From Leifsonia poae (lineage in GTDB: Bacteria; Actinomycetota; Actinomycetes; Actinomycetales; Microbacteriaceae): DNA of 64,000 nt. Numbering within the stretch: position 1 is the stretch's first letter; the number at the start of each line of letters is the position of its first letter. Below are positions 1 to 7,300 of this stretch, one piece after another. The notes beneath the pieces are model-generated. The model searched no databases. It was not told the DNA's origin and was given only the letters and a program-made list of their open reading frames with translations. Both the position numbers and the translations under genes were made by a program. The DNA lies in contig NZ_JAIHLP010000002.1 in assembly GCF_020009625.1 (NCBI RefSeq), positions 1,922,001-1,986,000 of the forward strand. Direction: 5' to 3'.

Positions 1-145
1 GGCGCAGCGTCGTCGTCTTACCGGCGCCGTTCGGGCCGAGGAAGCCGAAGATCGACCCCTCCTCAACCGTGAGGTCGACGGCGTCGAGCGCTTTGCGCCC
101 GCGATAGGCCTTGGTGAGCGCCACCGCTTCGAGCGCGGCGGTCAT
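1..145 (-). CDS. ABC transporter ATP-binding protein (N-terminal fragment)
   Basis: Only the first 48 codons are inside the window; the gene runs off the left edge. The translation opens [20 protein letters not shown] and reaches a Walker A motif, GPNGAGKTT, at about residues 38-46, the usual place in ABC-2-type export ATPases. It would power an export or drug/lipid transporter at the inner face of the membrane; the substrate cannot be inferred. Its ATG overlaps the stop of the upstream PLDc_N gene (ATGA), so the two are probably translationally coupled. The FGFLGPNG context is typical of CcmA/DrrA-like ATPases, which normally precede a permease gene. Family sure, substrate unknown. Confidence 0.85.
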   Translation of the reverse strand, partial: MTAALEAVALTKAYRGRKALDAVDLTVEEGSIFGFLGPNGAGKTTTLR

Positions 146-507
146 CGGGATCCCCCGGTGCCGGGCTCGCCGGTGCCGCCCTTCCCGGAGCCGCCCTCAT
201 CTGCGGGGTCGCCGTACAGTGCGTCGGCCACCGAACGGTTCGAGACCGTTCCCGGCGCCGAGGGCACCTGTTCCACCGGCGTTGCCGGCCGGCGCCCGAT
301 CGTCAGATAGAGGATGGCGCCGATGAGGTTGATCAGCACGATGATCGCGACCCACACCCATTTGTTGCCGAGCGCGACCCGCTCGCGGGGGCGACGGACG
401 AGGTCGACGAGCGCGAACACATCCAAGGCCAGCTCGGCGAGTGCGAGGACGCCGAGGATCACCAGCACGCCGACGGGGAGGGAAGTGAGGGTCAGGTTCG
501 GGCTCAT
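142..507 (-). CDS. PLDc_N-domain small membrane protein
   Basis: This 121-residue protein begins [10 protein letters not shown]. It has a hydrophobic segment at about residues 11-33, a conserved [20 protein letters not shown] stretch (second membrane segment, about 50-72) and a Gly/Thr-rich hydrophilic tail. That pattern is the phospholipase D-nuclease N-terminal (PLDc_N) domain, found alone in many actinobacteria beside ABC-2 transporter genes; its molecular function is not established. The start at 507 was chosen over an upstream in-frame TTG because AAGGAG precedes it and because the extra residues would be an Arg-rich run. The stop overlaps the ATP-binding gene, so they form one operon, read from the dyad at 546-587. 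Confidence 0.8.
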   Translation of the reverse strand: MSPNLTLTSLPVGVLVILGVLALAELALDVFALVDLVRRPRERVALGNKWVWVAIIVLINLIGAILYLTIGRRPATPVEQVPSAPGTVSNRSVADALYGDPADEGGSGKGGTGEPGTGGSR

Positions 508-545
508 CGCGATTCTCCTTGGGCGCCGACGACGTCGGCGCTGAT

Positions 546-587
546 AACAATCTGCTTGACAAGAAGCCCATTTGTCAAGGTATTGTT
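546..587. promoter_or_regulatory. Large dyad between divergent genes (putative operator/promoter)
   Basis: A perfect 8-bp inverted repeat (CTTGACAA at 555-562, TTGTCAAG at 572-579) is extended by AACAAT (546-551) and ATTGTT (582-587). The arms contain TTGACA-like -35 hexamers on both strands. TATTGT (581-586) could be a -10 for the rightward gene, which would place the transcript start at or next to its ATG (593), that is, a leaderless mRNA. A dimeric regulator bound here would cover both divergent promoters; the HTH protein at 593 is the nearest candidate. Confidence 0.55.
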
Positions 588-592
588 TACAC

Positions 593-1216
593 ATGTCGGA
601 TTCCTTCTCCGCCGCCGCCGGCCGCCTTCACCGTGATCTGGAGACGATCCTGGCCGCGCCCGTGCTCCGCAGCGAGAGCGATCCGCTCGACGCGCTCCAG
701 GCGTCGCTCGCTGTTCAATCCCGCGCCGCCGAGCTGGTCGCTTCAGCGGTCGAACACGCTCGCAGCTCCGGCCGCACCTGGCAGGAGATCGGCGACGCGC
801 TCGGCGTCAGCCGCCAGGCGGCCTTCCAGCGTTACGGCCGCCCGATCGACCCCCGAACAGGAGAGACGATGAACACCACACCCCTGCCCGAAGCCACCGA
901 CCTTGCCGTCACGGTCGTCGACGACCTCACGCACGCTCGCTGGGCGGCGGTCGCCGACCGGTTCGACACCACCGTGCGCTCACAGCTCGGTCCCGACGGC
1001 CTCGCCGCGGCATGGGCGCAGATCGTCGGCCTCGCCGGCGCCTACGAGAGCCACGGCGACATCACGGCGACACGCATGGCCGAGTACACGGTCACCGACA
1101 CCCCCCTCGCCTTCGAAGCGGGCGACTTCATCGCCCGCGTCTCGTTCCGTGACGACAAGACCATCGCCGGGCTGTACATCCTCCCGGCCGAAGTGGCACC
1201 ACTGCGTCCCGAGTGA
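593..1216 (+). CDS. HTH/DUF3887-domain protein
   Basis: The 207-residue protein has two parts. Residues 1-80 are a helical region ending in TWQEIGDALGVSRQAAFQRY, a clear helix-turn-helix of the kind found in small actinobacterial regulators. Residues about 100-205 match the DUF3887 fold, related to NTF2-like ligand or substrate pockets (DLTHARWAAVADRFD ... GLYILP). It is probably a one-component regulator or a DNA-binding stress protein, but no ligand is known. I chose the ATG at 593, directly downstream of a dyad and a possible -10, rather than an upstream TTG at 572 that lies inside the dyad. There is no ribosome-binding site, consistent with a leaderless transcript. Family assignment is moderate; role unknown. 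Confidence 0.75.
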   Translation: MSDSFSAAAGRLHRDLETILAAPVLRSESDPLDALQASLAVQSRAAELVASAVEHARSSGRTWQEIGDALGVSRQAAFQRYGRPIDPRTGETMNTTPLPEATDLAVTVVDDLTHARWAAVADRFDTTVRSQLGPDGLAAAWAQIVGLAGAYESHGDITATRMAEYTVTDTPLAFEAGDFIARVSFRDDKTIAGLYILPAEVAPLRPE

Positions 1217-1241
1217 TCGGATGCGCGCGGCGCGGGCGCCC

Positions 1242-1961
1242 CTAGTCCGCCTCGTGCTCCAGCGGCCGGATCAGCTCGGGGCCGTCGCCGACCACCGGGC
1301 CGACACGATCGAAGACGAGATCGTTCGCGACGGGGATCGCCGCCCGCACCGCTTCGTCGAGCAGTGCCTGGTCGCCGACGACCGTCGGGTCGACCCAGTG
1401 GTCCCAGAGCTCTCGCGGCAGGGGAACCGGGTTGCGGTCGTGGATGTCTTCGAGCGTCTGCACCGCATCCGAGGTCAGGATCGTGGCGGTGAGGTGCCAA
1501 CGGGCCGGATCGTCCCGGCCGAGCGCCGGGTCGGCCCACCAGGCGTAGAGTCCGGCGAGCCCGAGCAGTTCGCCGTCTCGCGCATGGATGAAGAACGGCG
1601 TCTTCTTTCCGGTGTCGGTGTTCGTCTGCCATTCGTAGTACCCGATCGCGGGAACGATGGCGCGTCGCGAGGCGACCGATGCTTTGAACATCGGCTTCTC
1701 CGCGGCGGTCTCAGCGCGCGCATTGAAGGTGGGAACCCGGGTCTTGAGCTCCTTCGACCAGGAGGGCGTGAGCGACCAGCGGGCGACCTCCACCCGGCGC
1801 ACGGCGGGCTCGTCCCGTTTCTTGCTCTGCAGGAAGACGGGGATCGGATCGGTCGGGGCGATGTTCCAGCTCGGCCGCCAGTCGCGGAAGTCACCGCCCT
1901 CCGCCACGAACTCCTGAATCATGTCGTCGGTCTCTTTGTCCATCGCGAAACGCCCGCACAT
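1242..1961 (-). CDS. SRAP (HMCES/YedK) DNA-protein crosslink protein
   Basis: A 239-residue SOS response-associated peptidase family protein. Residues 2-5 are CGRF; after Met removal Cys2 becomes the N-terminal residue that forms a thiazolidine crosslink with abasic sites in single-stranded DNA. The other conserved active-site elements are visible: NARAET (Asn80, Glu84), GYYEW (Glu110) and the His174 of EDIHDRNPVP. The start was moved to the MCGRF methionine from a longer open frame because the reaction needs Cys2 exposed. It shields abasic sites at stalled forks. It stands alone, convergent with the HTH/DUF3887 gene, with no LexA box recognised nearby. Length and motifs are normal, so the assignment is firm. 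Confidence 0.92.
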   Translation of the reverse strand: MCGRFAMDKETDDMIQEFVAEGGDFRDWRPSWNIAPTDPIPVFLQSKKRDEPAVRRVEVARWSLTPSWSKELKTRVPTFNARAETAAEKPMFKASVASRRAIVPAIGYYEWQTNTDTGKKTPFFIHARDGELLGLAGLYAWWADPALGRDDPARWHLTATILTSDAVQTLEDIHDRNPVPLPRELWDHWVDPTVVGDQALLDEAVRAAIPVANDLVFDRVGPVVGDGPELIRPLEHEAD

Positions 1962-2034
1962 GCAGGTGAGCATACTCAGGACCACCGTCGAAGGCACCGA
2001 GTGCGTGGCCGAGCCCGCCGCGGCCACACCCCCG

Positions 2035-2559
2035 TCAGTCGGCGTTGTTCACGGGTCCGGCCGCCTCGGCCACCTGGCGGTGCAGCTCCGCGTGATCGGC
2101 GGCGGTGAGCGCCTCCCCGCCGCCGAACGAGTACGGCTCGCCCGCACCCGTCTCGATGAACGCCGTGAGGCTACCGTTCACGAACATGCCCCACGCGTTC
2201 GTGCACAGCTCGTAGCATTCGACGTCGGGGTCGAGCCCCTCATGGGTGAAGACGATCCGCGTGCCTGCGTCGGCCTCCTCGATGTCGAAGCGGACCGTCG
2301 TTCCGTTCCACTCCTGCTTGTCGGCGATGAAGTCGAGGTAGCTTCCGGTGACGAGCCAGGAGATCCGGTGCGCCGGAACGATCTCGGTGACGCGGAATCC
2401 GCTGTAGTGCAGTCCGGGGACGACGTACACGAACTCGTCGCCGATGGCCGTCGTCGAGCCGGTGATCCTCCCCCACCATCCGGAGACGTCATTGATCGCA
2501 TCGAACGCTTGCTGTGGCGTGGCATCCACGGTGATCGTCGTCGTGTAGTTCGCTGTCAT
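2035..2559 (-). CDS. SRPBCC/AHSA1-family protein
   Basis: The 174-residue protein begins MTANYTTTITVDATPQQAFD. That opening, followed by a GWWGRITGSTTAIGDEF segment, is typical of the START-like SRPBCC domain (activator of Hsp90 ATPase-like branch), a helix-grip fold that holds hydrophobic ligands. AAGGAG lies 9 nt before the ATG at 2559, which decides the start over a longer frame. It is divergent from an HxlR regulator, and two operator-like sites lie between them. Such SRPBCC/regulator pairs are common in actinobacteria and respond to unknown small molecules. The ligand cannot be read from the sequence. Confidence 0.85.
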   Translation of the reverse strand: MTANYTTTITVDATPQQAFDAINDVSGWWGRITGSTTAIGDEFVYVVPGLHYSGFRVTEIVPAHRISWLVTGSYLDFIADKQEWNGTTVRFDIEEADAGTRIVFTHEGLDPDVECYELCTNAWGMFVNGSLTAFIETGAGEPYSFGGGEALTAADHAELHRQVAEAAGPVNNAD

Positions 2560-2603
2560 CTTCGTCTGCTCCTTGTTTCGACCCCTCGACGGGGCGCTGA
2601 CTA

Positions 2604-2649
2604 ACTTGCGTGATGCAAGCGTAGGATCACCGACTTGTATCACGCAAGT
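2604..2649. promoter_or_regulatory. Paired HxlR operator between divergent genes
   Basis: ACTTGCGTGATGCAAG (2604-2619) and, in opposite orientation, ACTTGTATCACGCAAG (2633-2648) match at 15 of 16 positions when one is reverse-complemented. Each copy is itself a palindrome of CTTGC/GCAAG type. Two dimer sites lie between the SRPBCC gene and the HxlR gene, as expected for joint autoregulation. Confidence 0.6.
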
Positions 2650-2663
2650 GTTAAGGTCGAACC

Positions 2664-3140
2664 ATGTTGGGGAAGACCTATGACACGCAGGTGTGCTCGA
2701 TCGCACGCTCCCTCGAACTCGTCGGCGAACGCTGGAGCCTGCTCATCATCCGCGACGCCCTCTTCGCCCGGGTGACGCGCTTCGGCGACTTCCAGCACAA
2801 CCTCGGGATCGCGACCAATGTGCTCGCAGCACGACTCGACGCTTTCGTCGCGAGCGGAATCATGGAGCGAGAGGAGCCCTCCGACTACATCCTGACAGCC
2901 AAGGGACGCTCCCTCGCCATTGCGCTCATCGCTCTCACCGAGTGGGGAGACGCCTGGGCATCGCCCATCGAACCGCCCATCCTGTACCGGCACACGGCCT
3001 GCGACGGCGGTGCGGTGCACACGGTCGCACTGTGCGAGACGTGCGGCCCGGTTCCCGAGGAGGAGATCGCCGTCAGCATCGGTCCGGGCATGCCCGCCGA
3101 CTACCTCGCGGCGCGACGCGGAGGCACCCGCGCCAGCTGA
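2664..3140 (+). CDS. HxlR-family transcriptional regulator
   Basis: The 158-residue winged-helix protein starts MLGKTYDTQVCSIARSLELV. Cys11 in the opening helix is the position where redox- or aldehyde-sensing HxlR proteins carry their reactive cysteine, and GERWSLLIIRDAL and TRFGDFQHNLGIATNVLAARL are the typical family blocks (recognition helix about residues 42-60). The C-terminal part carries two further cysteines in an ALCETCGPV motif that could bind a metal. It is transcribed away from the SRPBCC gene and very probably controls it through the two sites at 2604-2649. Identification as HxlR is firm; the signal is unknown. Confidence 0.9.
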   Translation: MLGKTYDTQVCSIARSLELVGERWSLLIIRDALFARVTRFGDFQHNLGIATNVLAARLDAFVASGIMEREEPSDYILTAKGRSLAIALIALTEWGDAWASPIEPPILYRHTACDGGAVHTVALCETCGPVPEEEIAVSIGPGMPADYLAARRGGTRAS

Positions 3141-3229
3141 TCGGCACCGCAAGCGTCGACGAACCCCACGCGCCCGAATCGGTCCGGCCCGCCCTGCCCG
3201 CCCGCCCTGCCCGCCGAATGCGGCGTGCC

Positions 3230-4624
3230 TCACGCCGTCAGGGTCGACTCCGATTCCGACTCCGGGTCCTGATCCCGGTCGGGCGTGGCGAGGCTGTCCT
3301 GGCTGCGCAATGGATAGGCCCAGAAGCAGATCCAGCCGAGAGCGGCGGCCACAGCGGGAAGCACACCCATCAGCAGCCGAACGCCTCCGTCGACGGCGGC
3401 CGCCTGGTGGTCGCCGGCGGCCGGATCGTAGCCACTGGCCGTGAGCACCCACGCGACGGCGACCGCCTGCACGATCACGGAGCCGCGCACGACGAACCCG
3501 TTGGCGCCGAAGTAGATGCCCTCTCGGCGCAGACCGGTGCGCTTCTCGTCGTCGTCGATGACCTGCGCGAGAGCGACCTCGAGCAGTTGCAGCACTCCGC
3601 CGACCCCGACACCGACGCCGAGTCCCACGAGGACGGCGCCGAGCATCCCGGCCGGGAAGAGGTAGGCCAGCGACGCGACGGCGTAGACGGCCACCGCCCA
3701 GAGCAGCGCCGTGCGGGGCGAGCTGCGCCGCACCACCCACGACCAGCCGACGATCGCCGGAACGGCCGCGAGGAAGATCGCCGCGAGGATCGGCGTGCTC
3801 GCCGTCTGCGGCTCGTTCAGCGAGTACCGCACATAGAATGGCACGGAGGCGATGATGATCGACGTCGAACTCTGCACGAAGAGCGACCCGAGCACATACG
3901 TGACGAACGCGCGATTTCCGAAGGTGTACGCGAGCTGCGCCCTCCAGGGCAGGGCTGCCTCGCGTGCGCGCACCGCTTCGCGGTCGACGGGCCGCTCGAC
4001 CATCCCGGCCAGTGACCAGGCGAAGAAGCCGAGGCAGACCACGCCGAGCGCCAACGCCATGCCGGCCCAGCCGATCGTGCCGTAGAGAAGCGGGGCACCC
4101 GCTGTTCCGAGGATCATGCCGACCAGCCCGAACAGCTGCCGCGGGGTGTTCCCGCGCGCGCGTTCGCGGGTGCTGCGGAAGATCTCGGGGAACAGGGCGG
4201 AGACGTTGAGCACCACGACGACGACGGTGACGTCGTAAACGGCGACGATCACGAGGAACCAGACGAGCAATCCTGCCGCATCCAGACCGGCCGGGGGCAT
4301 CCAGATAAGGACGAACGCCACGATCATCGGGCCGATGCCGAGCGCGATCCACGGCACCCGGCGCCCCCACCGCGTCCAGCGCCGGTCGGAAACGGCGCCG
4401 ACGAGCGGATTCAGCAGGGCGTTCAGGATGCCGTGGGCGACCATCGCCCCGGCCACCCATTCCGCGGGCACCTTCAGCTGGTCGGCGTAGAAGAACACGA
4501 CGAACGCCGAGAAAGTCTGCGCCATCAACTGGATGGGGAACGCTGCGGCGCCGAACCCGAGGGTCTGCGCGCGCCCGGCCGGCCCGGTGAGCCGACGGTC
4601 CCGCATCCGCCCGAGCGCGCTCAT
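3230..4624 (-). CDS. MFS transporter, GPH (MelB-like) sugar family
   Basis: A 464-residue, 12-helix permease. NPLVGAVSDRRWTRWGRR at about residues 55-72 is the loop 2-3 signature of glycoside-pentoside-hexuronide cation symporters. It probably imports a sugar or a disaccharide together with H+ or Na+. The ATG overlaps the stop of the ChbG-like deacetylase (ATGA), so it is the last gene of a ROK-deacetylase-permease operon, and its substrate is likely the amino-sugar oligosaccharide that the deacetylase handles. There is a hydrophilic acidic tail (about 20 residues). Confidence 0.85.
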   Translation of the reverse strand: MSALGRMRDRRLTGPAGRAQTLGFGAAAFPIQLMAQTFSAFVVFFYADQLKVPAEWVAGAMVAHGILNALLNPLVGAVSDRRWTRWGRRVPWIALGIGPMIVAFVLIWMPPAGLDAAGLLVWFLVIVAVYDVTVVVVVLNVSALFPEIFRSTRERARGNTPRQLFGLVGMILGTAGAPLLYGTIGWAGMALALGVVCLGFFAWSLAGMVERPVDREAVRAREAALPWRAQLAYTFGNRAFVTYVLGSLFVQSSTSIIIASVPFYVRYSLNEPQTASTPILAAIFLAAVPAIVGWSWVVRRSSPRTALLWAVAVYAVASLAYLFPAGMLGAVLVGLGVGVGVGGVLQLLEVALAQVIDDDEKRTGLRREGIYFGANGFVVRGSVIVQAVAVAWVLTASGYDPAAGDHQAAAVDGGVRLLMGVLPAVAAALGWICFWAYPLRSQDSLATPDRDQDPESESESTLTA

Positions 4625-5574
4625 CGCTCACCCCTCTGCACGGCGCGGAGGTCGCGCCACGAGACGCGCACGATGCCTTCAGCCGTGATCGTCGCCGCGA
4701 CCTCCGGATCGGCGAGCAACCGGTGCTCGTATCCGCGCTTCGAGGCGCCGTAGTCGGCGATGTCGGCAAGCTCGGCATCGTCGGCCATCGGATGCAGGTA
4801 GAACTCGGTCACTCCCGCCCCGACCGACCTCAGCAGGTTCAGGAACCCGGCCTTGACCTCGTCGTAGCTTTCTTCGTCGGCCGTGCCGGCGTCGCGCAGG
4901 TCGAACGGATGCGTCCACAGCCGGTCCGGGAGCACGACCCCCAGCCGATCGGCCAGGCCGGTCGCCTGATCCAGTGCGCCCTGGAAAGACGGATCGATGT
5001 CCATCCCGTCGATCGAGCGCGGCAGCCGGAACGGCAGCCCGTGCTGTGCGGCGAGGGCGAGCACGACGGGAAGGAGACTGCGCCCGGTCGCCAATCCGTA
5101 GACCGACCCCATGTGGTTGTCGAGGTGGCTGACATCCGCTCCGGCCGCCAGCGCAGCCGCCAGCTGCGCGGCGAGCTCTGCGGCGACATCCTCGTCGCTC
5201 ACCTGCCGTTCGACGCTCTCCACATCGAGGGGGAAGTAGCCGGCGTCGTCCACCAGCGTCGTGCCGACGCCCGTGAGCGGCCGCCACCGATAACGGCTCC
5301 ACTCGCTGGTCAGCACCAGATGCACGCCGACATCCAGCGCCGGCCTCGCGGCCGCGAACGCGAGCGCCTCGGGCGCCCAGGAGCACGGCACCATCACGGT
5401 CGTCGAGTCGATATTCCCGGCCTCCAGCAGCTCGGTGATCGCCCGATTGGCCGCGCGGCACATGCCGAAGTCGTCGGCGTTCAGGATGATCGCCCGGGCG
5501 TCCGGCGCGAAGCCGAGGCGTTCGACGAGGTCTGACGGGGCCGGGCTCGCCGGCGGGCGGGGGTTCGGTGTCAT
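4621..5574 (-). CDS. ChbG/YdjC-family carbohydrate deacetylase
   Basis: A 317-residue protein with the YdjC fold (deformed TIM barrel). Metal and catalytic motifs are in place: NADDFGMC (Asp34, Asp35), DVGVHLVL and SHLDNHMGSVY, which carry the metal-binding His residues. ChbG enzymes remove one acetyl group from chitobiose or chitotriose, making the true inducer or substrate for downstream enzymes. It lies between a ROK regulator gene and a sugar permease with short spacing on one side and ATGA overlap on the other. AAGGAG precedes the ATG. The exact oligosaccharide is an inference from the family; no chitobiase or glucosidase gene lies in this operon. Confidence 0.88.
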   Translation of the reverse strand: MTPNPRPPASPAPSDLVERLGFAPDARAIILNADDFGMCRAANRAITELLEAGNIDSTTVMVPCSWAPEALAFAAARPALDVGVHLVLTSEWSRYRWRPLTGVGTTLVDDAGYFPLDVESVERQVSDEDVAAELAAQLAAALAAGADVSHLDNHMGSVYGLATGRSLLPVVLALAAQHGLPFRLPRSIDGMDIDPSFQGALDQATGLADRLGVVLPDRLWTHPFDLRDAGTADEESYDEVKAGFLNLLRSVGAGVTEFYLHPMADDAELADIADYGASKRGYEHRLLADPEVAATITAEGIVRVSWRDLRAVQRGER

Positions 5575-5596
5575 GGATGGTCTCCTTCGGGGTCGG

Positions 5597-6793
5597 TCAC
5601 GAAGCGATCGGGGAACCGGCGGCGGAATCGGCGGCCACGGCGGCGTCGAACACGTCGTCGCGCACCTGCCGATGCACCTGCCCGATGGCTCCGAGCAACA
5701 CGCCCTCGCCCTGCAGGGCGGATGGCACGAACCGCATGGGCAGCTCCGCGGCGGCAGTCGCCGCGAAGTCGGTGACGGCCGTCACCAGCAGGTCGTCGGC
5801 CGCCAGGTCGGTCAGCACGAACAGGTCTGGATCGAGCACGAGGGCCACGGATGCGGCGGAGAGGGCGAGCCGTCGGCCCACCTCGGCGACCACACGCCGC
5901 GCGCGCCCGTCACCGGCGGCGGCATCGTGCAGTAGTGCACTCAGCGGCCGCCCGGACGGCAGCCCTTCGGCACTCGCCAGGTCGGCGATCGCCCGGCGGC
6001 CGAGCGACTCCGCTCCCAGCCGGAGCCCCGGCTGAGGCAGATAGGCCACCTCGCCGGCTCCACCTGCCGCGCCGCGGTACAGTCGCCCATCGATCACGAG
6101 GCCGGCGCCGAATCCGGAGTCGAGCGAGAGCACCGCGAAGGTGCGGGCGTCGCCGACGGCCGTGCCGCACTGCTCGGCGAGCGCGCTCAGATTGATGTCG
6201 TTCTCGATGGTCACCGGGCAATCGAGCCCCGCCTGGAGCGCATCGTGGAGCGCTGTTCCGCCCACCGCATATCCGGGAACGGTGCGGAGCGTCCGCCCGT
6301 CGGCCCCGACGATGCCGTCGATCCCGACGACGGCCCGCCGCAACCGTGGGGCGGCGGCCCCGGTCTCACCCGGTTCGATCGCGCCGACGGCGTCGGCAGC
6401 CAGCTCGAGGATGAGCGCGGCGCGGGCCTCCTCCCCGTCGATCATGCCTGCAACCTCGGCTCCGGCGCGTGCGCGAACCTCCCCGGACGCATCCACCACT
6501 GCGACCCGCACGTGGTCGGGCGCGCTGTGCACCGCGAGCCCGAAAGCGGTGTCCGGAACGAGCCGATAGAGCACCGCTGCCGGCCCGCGTCGCGTGCGGT
6601 CGAGCCCGGCTTCGGCGATGACACCCGAACCGACGAGCGCCTGGACGGTCTGCGTCACCGTGGTGCGCGACAGCCCTGTGGCCGCGACGAGTTCTGGGCG
6701 GGCGAGCTGCCCGCGCGCATCGAGCACGGCGAGCACGGCCCGGGCGTTGAGCGCCCAGAGCAGCCCTTGCGGGCCCGCGAGCAGGCCATCCAT
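5597..6793 (-). CDS. ROK-family transcriptional regulator
   Basis: A 398-residue regulator. Residues about 15-75 form a winged helix (ARPELVAATGLSRTTVTQTV), and the rest is the ROK sugar-kinase-like domain, with GIDGIVGADGRTL, an ENDINLSALAEQ block and the ACGT-type fold. Zn-binding Cys residues of the classical ROK C-x-C-x4-C motif are not present. ROK regulators with such a domain sense sugars or sugar phosphates. The start at 6793 has GGAGG upstream; the longer frame adds an unlikely N-terminus. It precedes the deacetylase gene by 22 bp, and a palindrome at 6830-6852 just upstream is its probable autoregulatory site. Confidence 0.88.
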   Translation of the reverse strand: MDGLLAGPQGLLWALNARAVLAVLDARGQLARPELVAATGLSRTTVTQTVQALVGSGVIAEAGLDRTRRGPAAVLYRLVPDTAFGLAVHSAPDHVRVAVVDASGEVRARAGAEVAGMIDGEEARAALILELAADAVGAIEPGETGAAAPRLRRAVVGIDGIVGADGRTLRTVPGYAVGGTALHDALQAGLDCPVTIENDINLSALAEQCGTAVGDARTFAVLSLDSGFGAGLVIDGRLYRGAAGGAGEVAYLPQPGLRLGAESLGRRAIADLASAEGLPSGRPLSALLHDAAAGDGRARRVVAEVGRRLALSAASVALVLDPDLFVLTDLAADDLLVTAVTDFAATAAAELPMRFVPSALQGEGVLLGAIGQVHRQVRDDVFDAAVAADSAAGSPIAS

Positions 6794-6829
6794 GCGTTCT
6801 CCTCCCACGTCGCTGTGCGGAACGGGTTG

Positions 6830-6852
6830 AGTATGACACAAAGTGTCGTACT
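6830..6852. promoter_or_regulatory. Palindrome upstream of the ROK gene (putative operator)
   Basis: AGTATGACAC (6830-6839) and GTGTCGTACT (6843-6852) form an inverted repeat with one mismatch and an AAA spacer. It lies 37 bp before the ROK start codon, where an autorepressor would bind. Confidence 0.5.
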
Positions 6853-6923
6853 GGGGAAGAGTGCCGGCGCGGAGGCGATTCGAAGCAGGCTCCCGGCCGC
6901 CTGACAGAGGGCTCTCGTAAAGA

Positions 6924-7009
6924 TGAGAAATAATCACCCCCCAACAGGGCTCACGCTCGATGTGGAAAACGATGTAATCTCACTTTTGTGAATAGGTGAG
7001 AAACAGTCA
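6924..7009 (+). promoter_or_regulatory. EPS promoter region with two TGAG-N6-TCA motifs
   Basis: The 507-bp gap between the ROK gene and the glycosylphosphotransferase gene (6794-7300) holds no gene. It holds TGAGAAATAATCA (6924-6936) and TGAGAAACAGTCA (6997-7009), 73 bp apart, about seven helical turns. The second copy is preceded by an 11-mer, GAATAGGTGAG (6990-7000), repeated exactly at 33012-33022. A CTCAC/GTGAG inverted repeat spans 6979-7000. The remaining 290 bp up to the start codon is C-rich leader without recognisable structure. Confidence 0.45.
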
Positions 7010-7300
7010 CTTTCCGTTCGCTGAACTCCTCGTCCGGTCTCACGAGTGGGTCTCCCGGTTCACACACCCGAAATGCACCAACCCGACACGCAGGGAACAA
7101 CCCGTGAACCCGCATCCGCCGCGTCGAGCGACCCGATCGCTCAACCCCCTTGGCGACCCCAGGCCGCCTCGGCGCGAGCGGAGCAACGGACGAACCCTCA
7201 CAAGCGGGGCCGGCGGCGGTGAAGCCGTTCGAGACCACGGCTTTCCCCCAGCCGTCGTCGGCTCTTCCGTCGGGAATCCCAGCGCGGGGAGGGCGCTTCC

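Noticed and set aside
546..587. HspR (HAIR) site
   Set aside because: Half-site CTTGA is right, but the distance to TCAAG is 15 rather than 11 bases and the inner bases differ.
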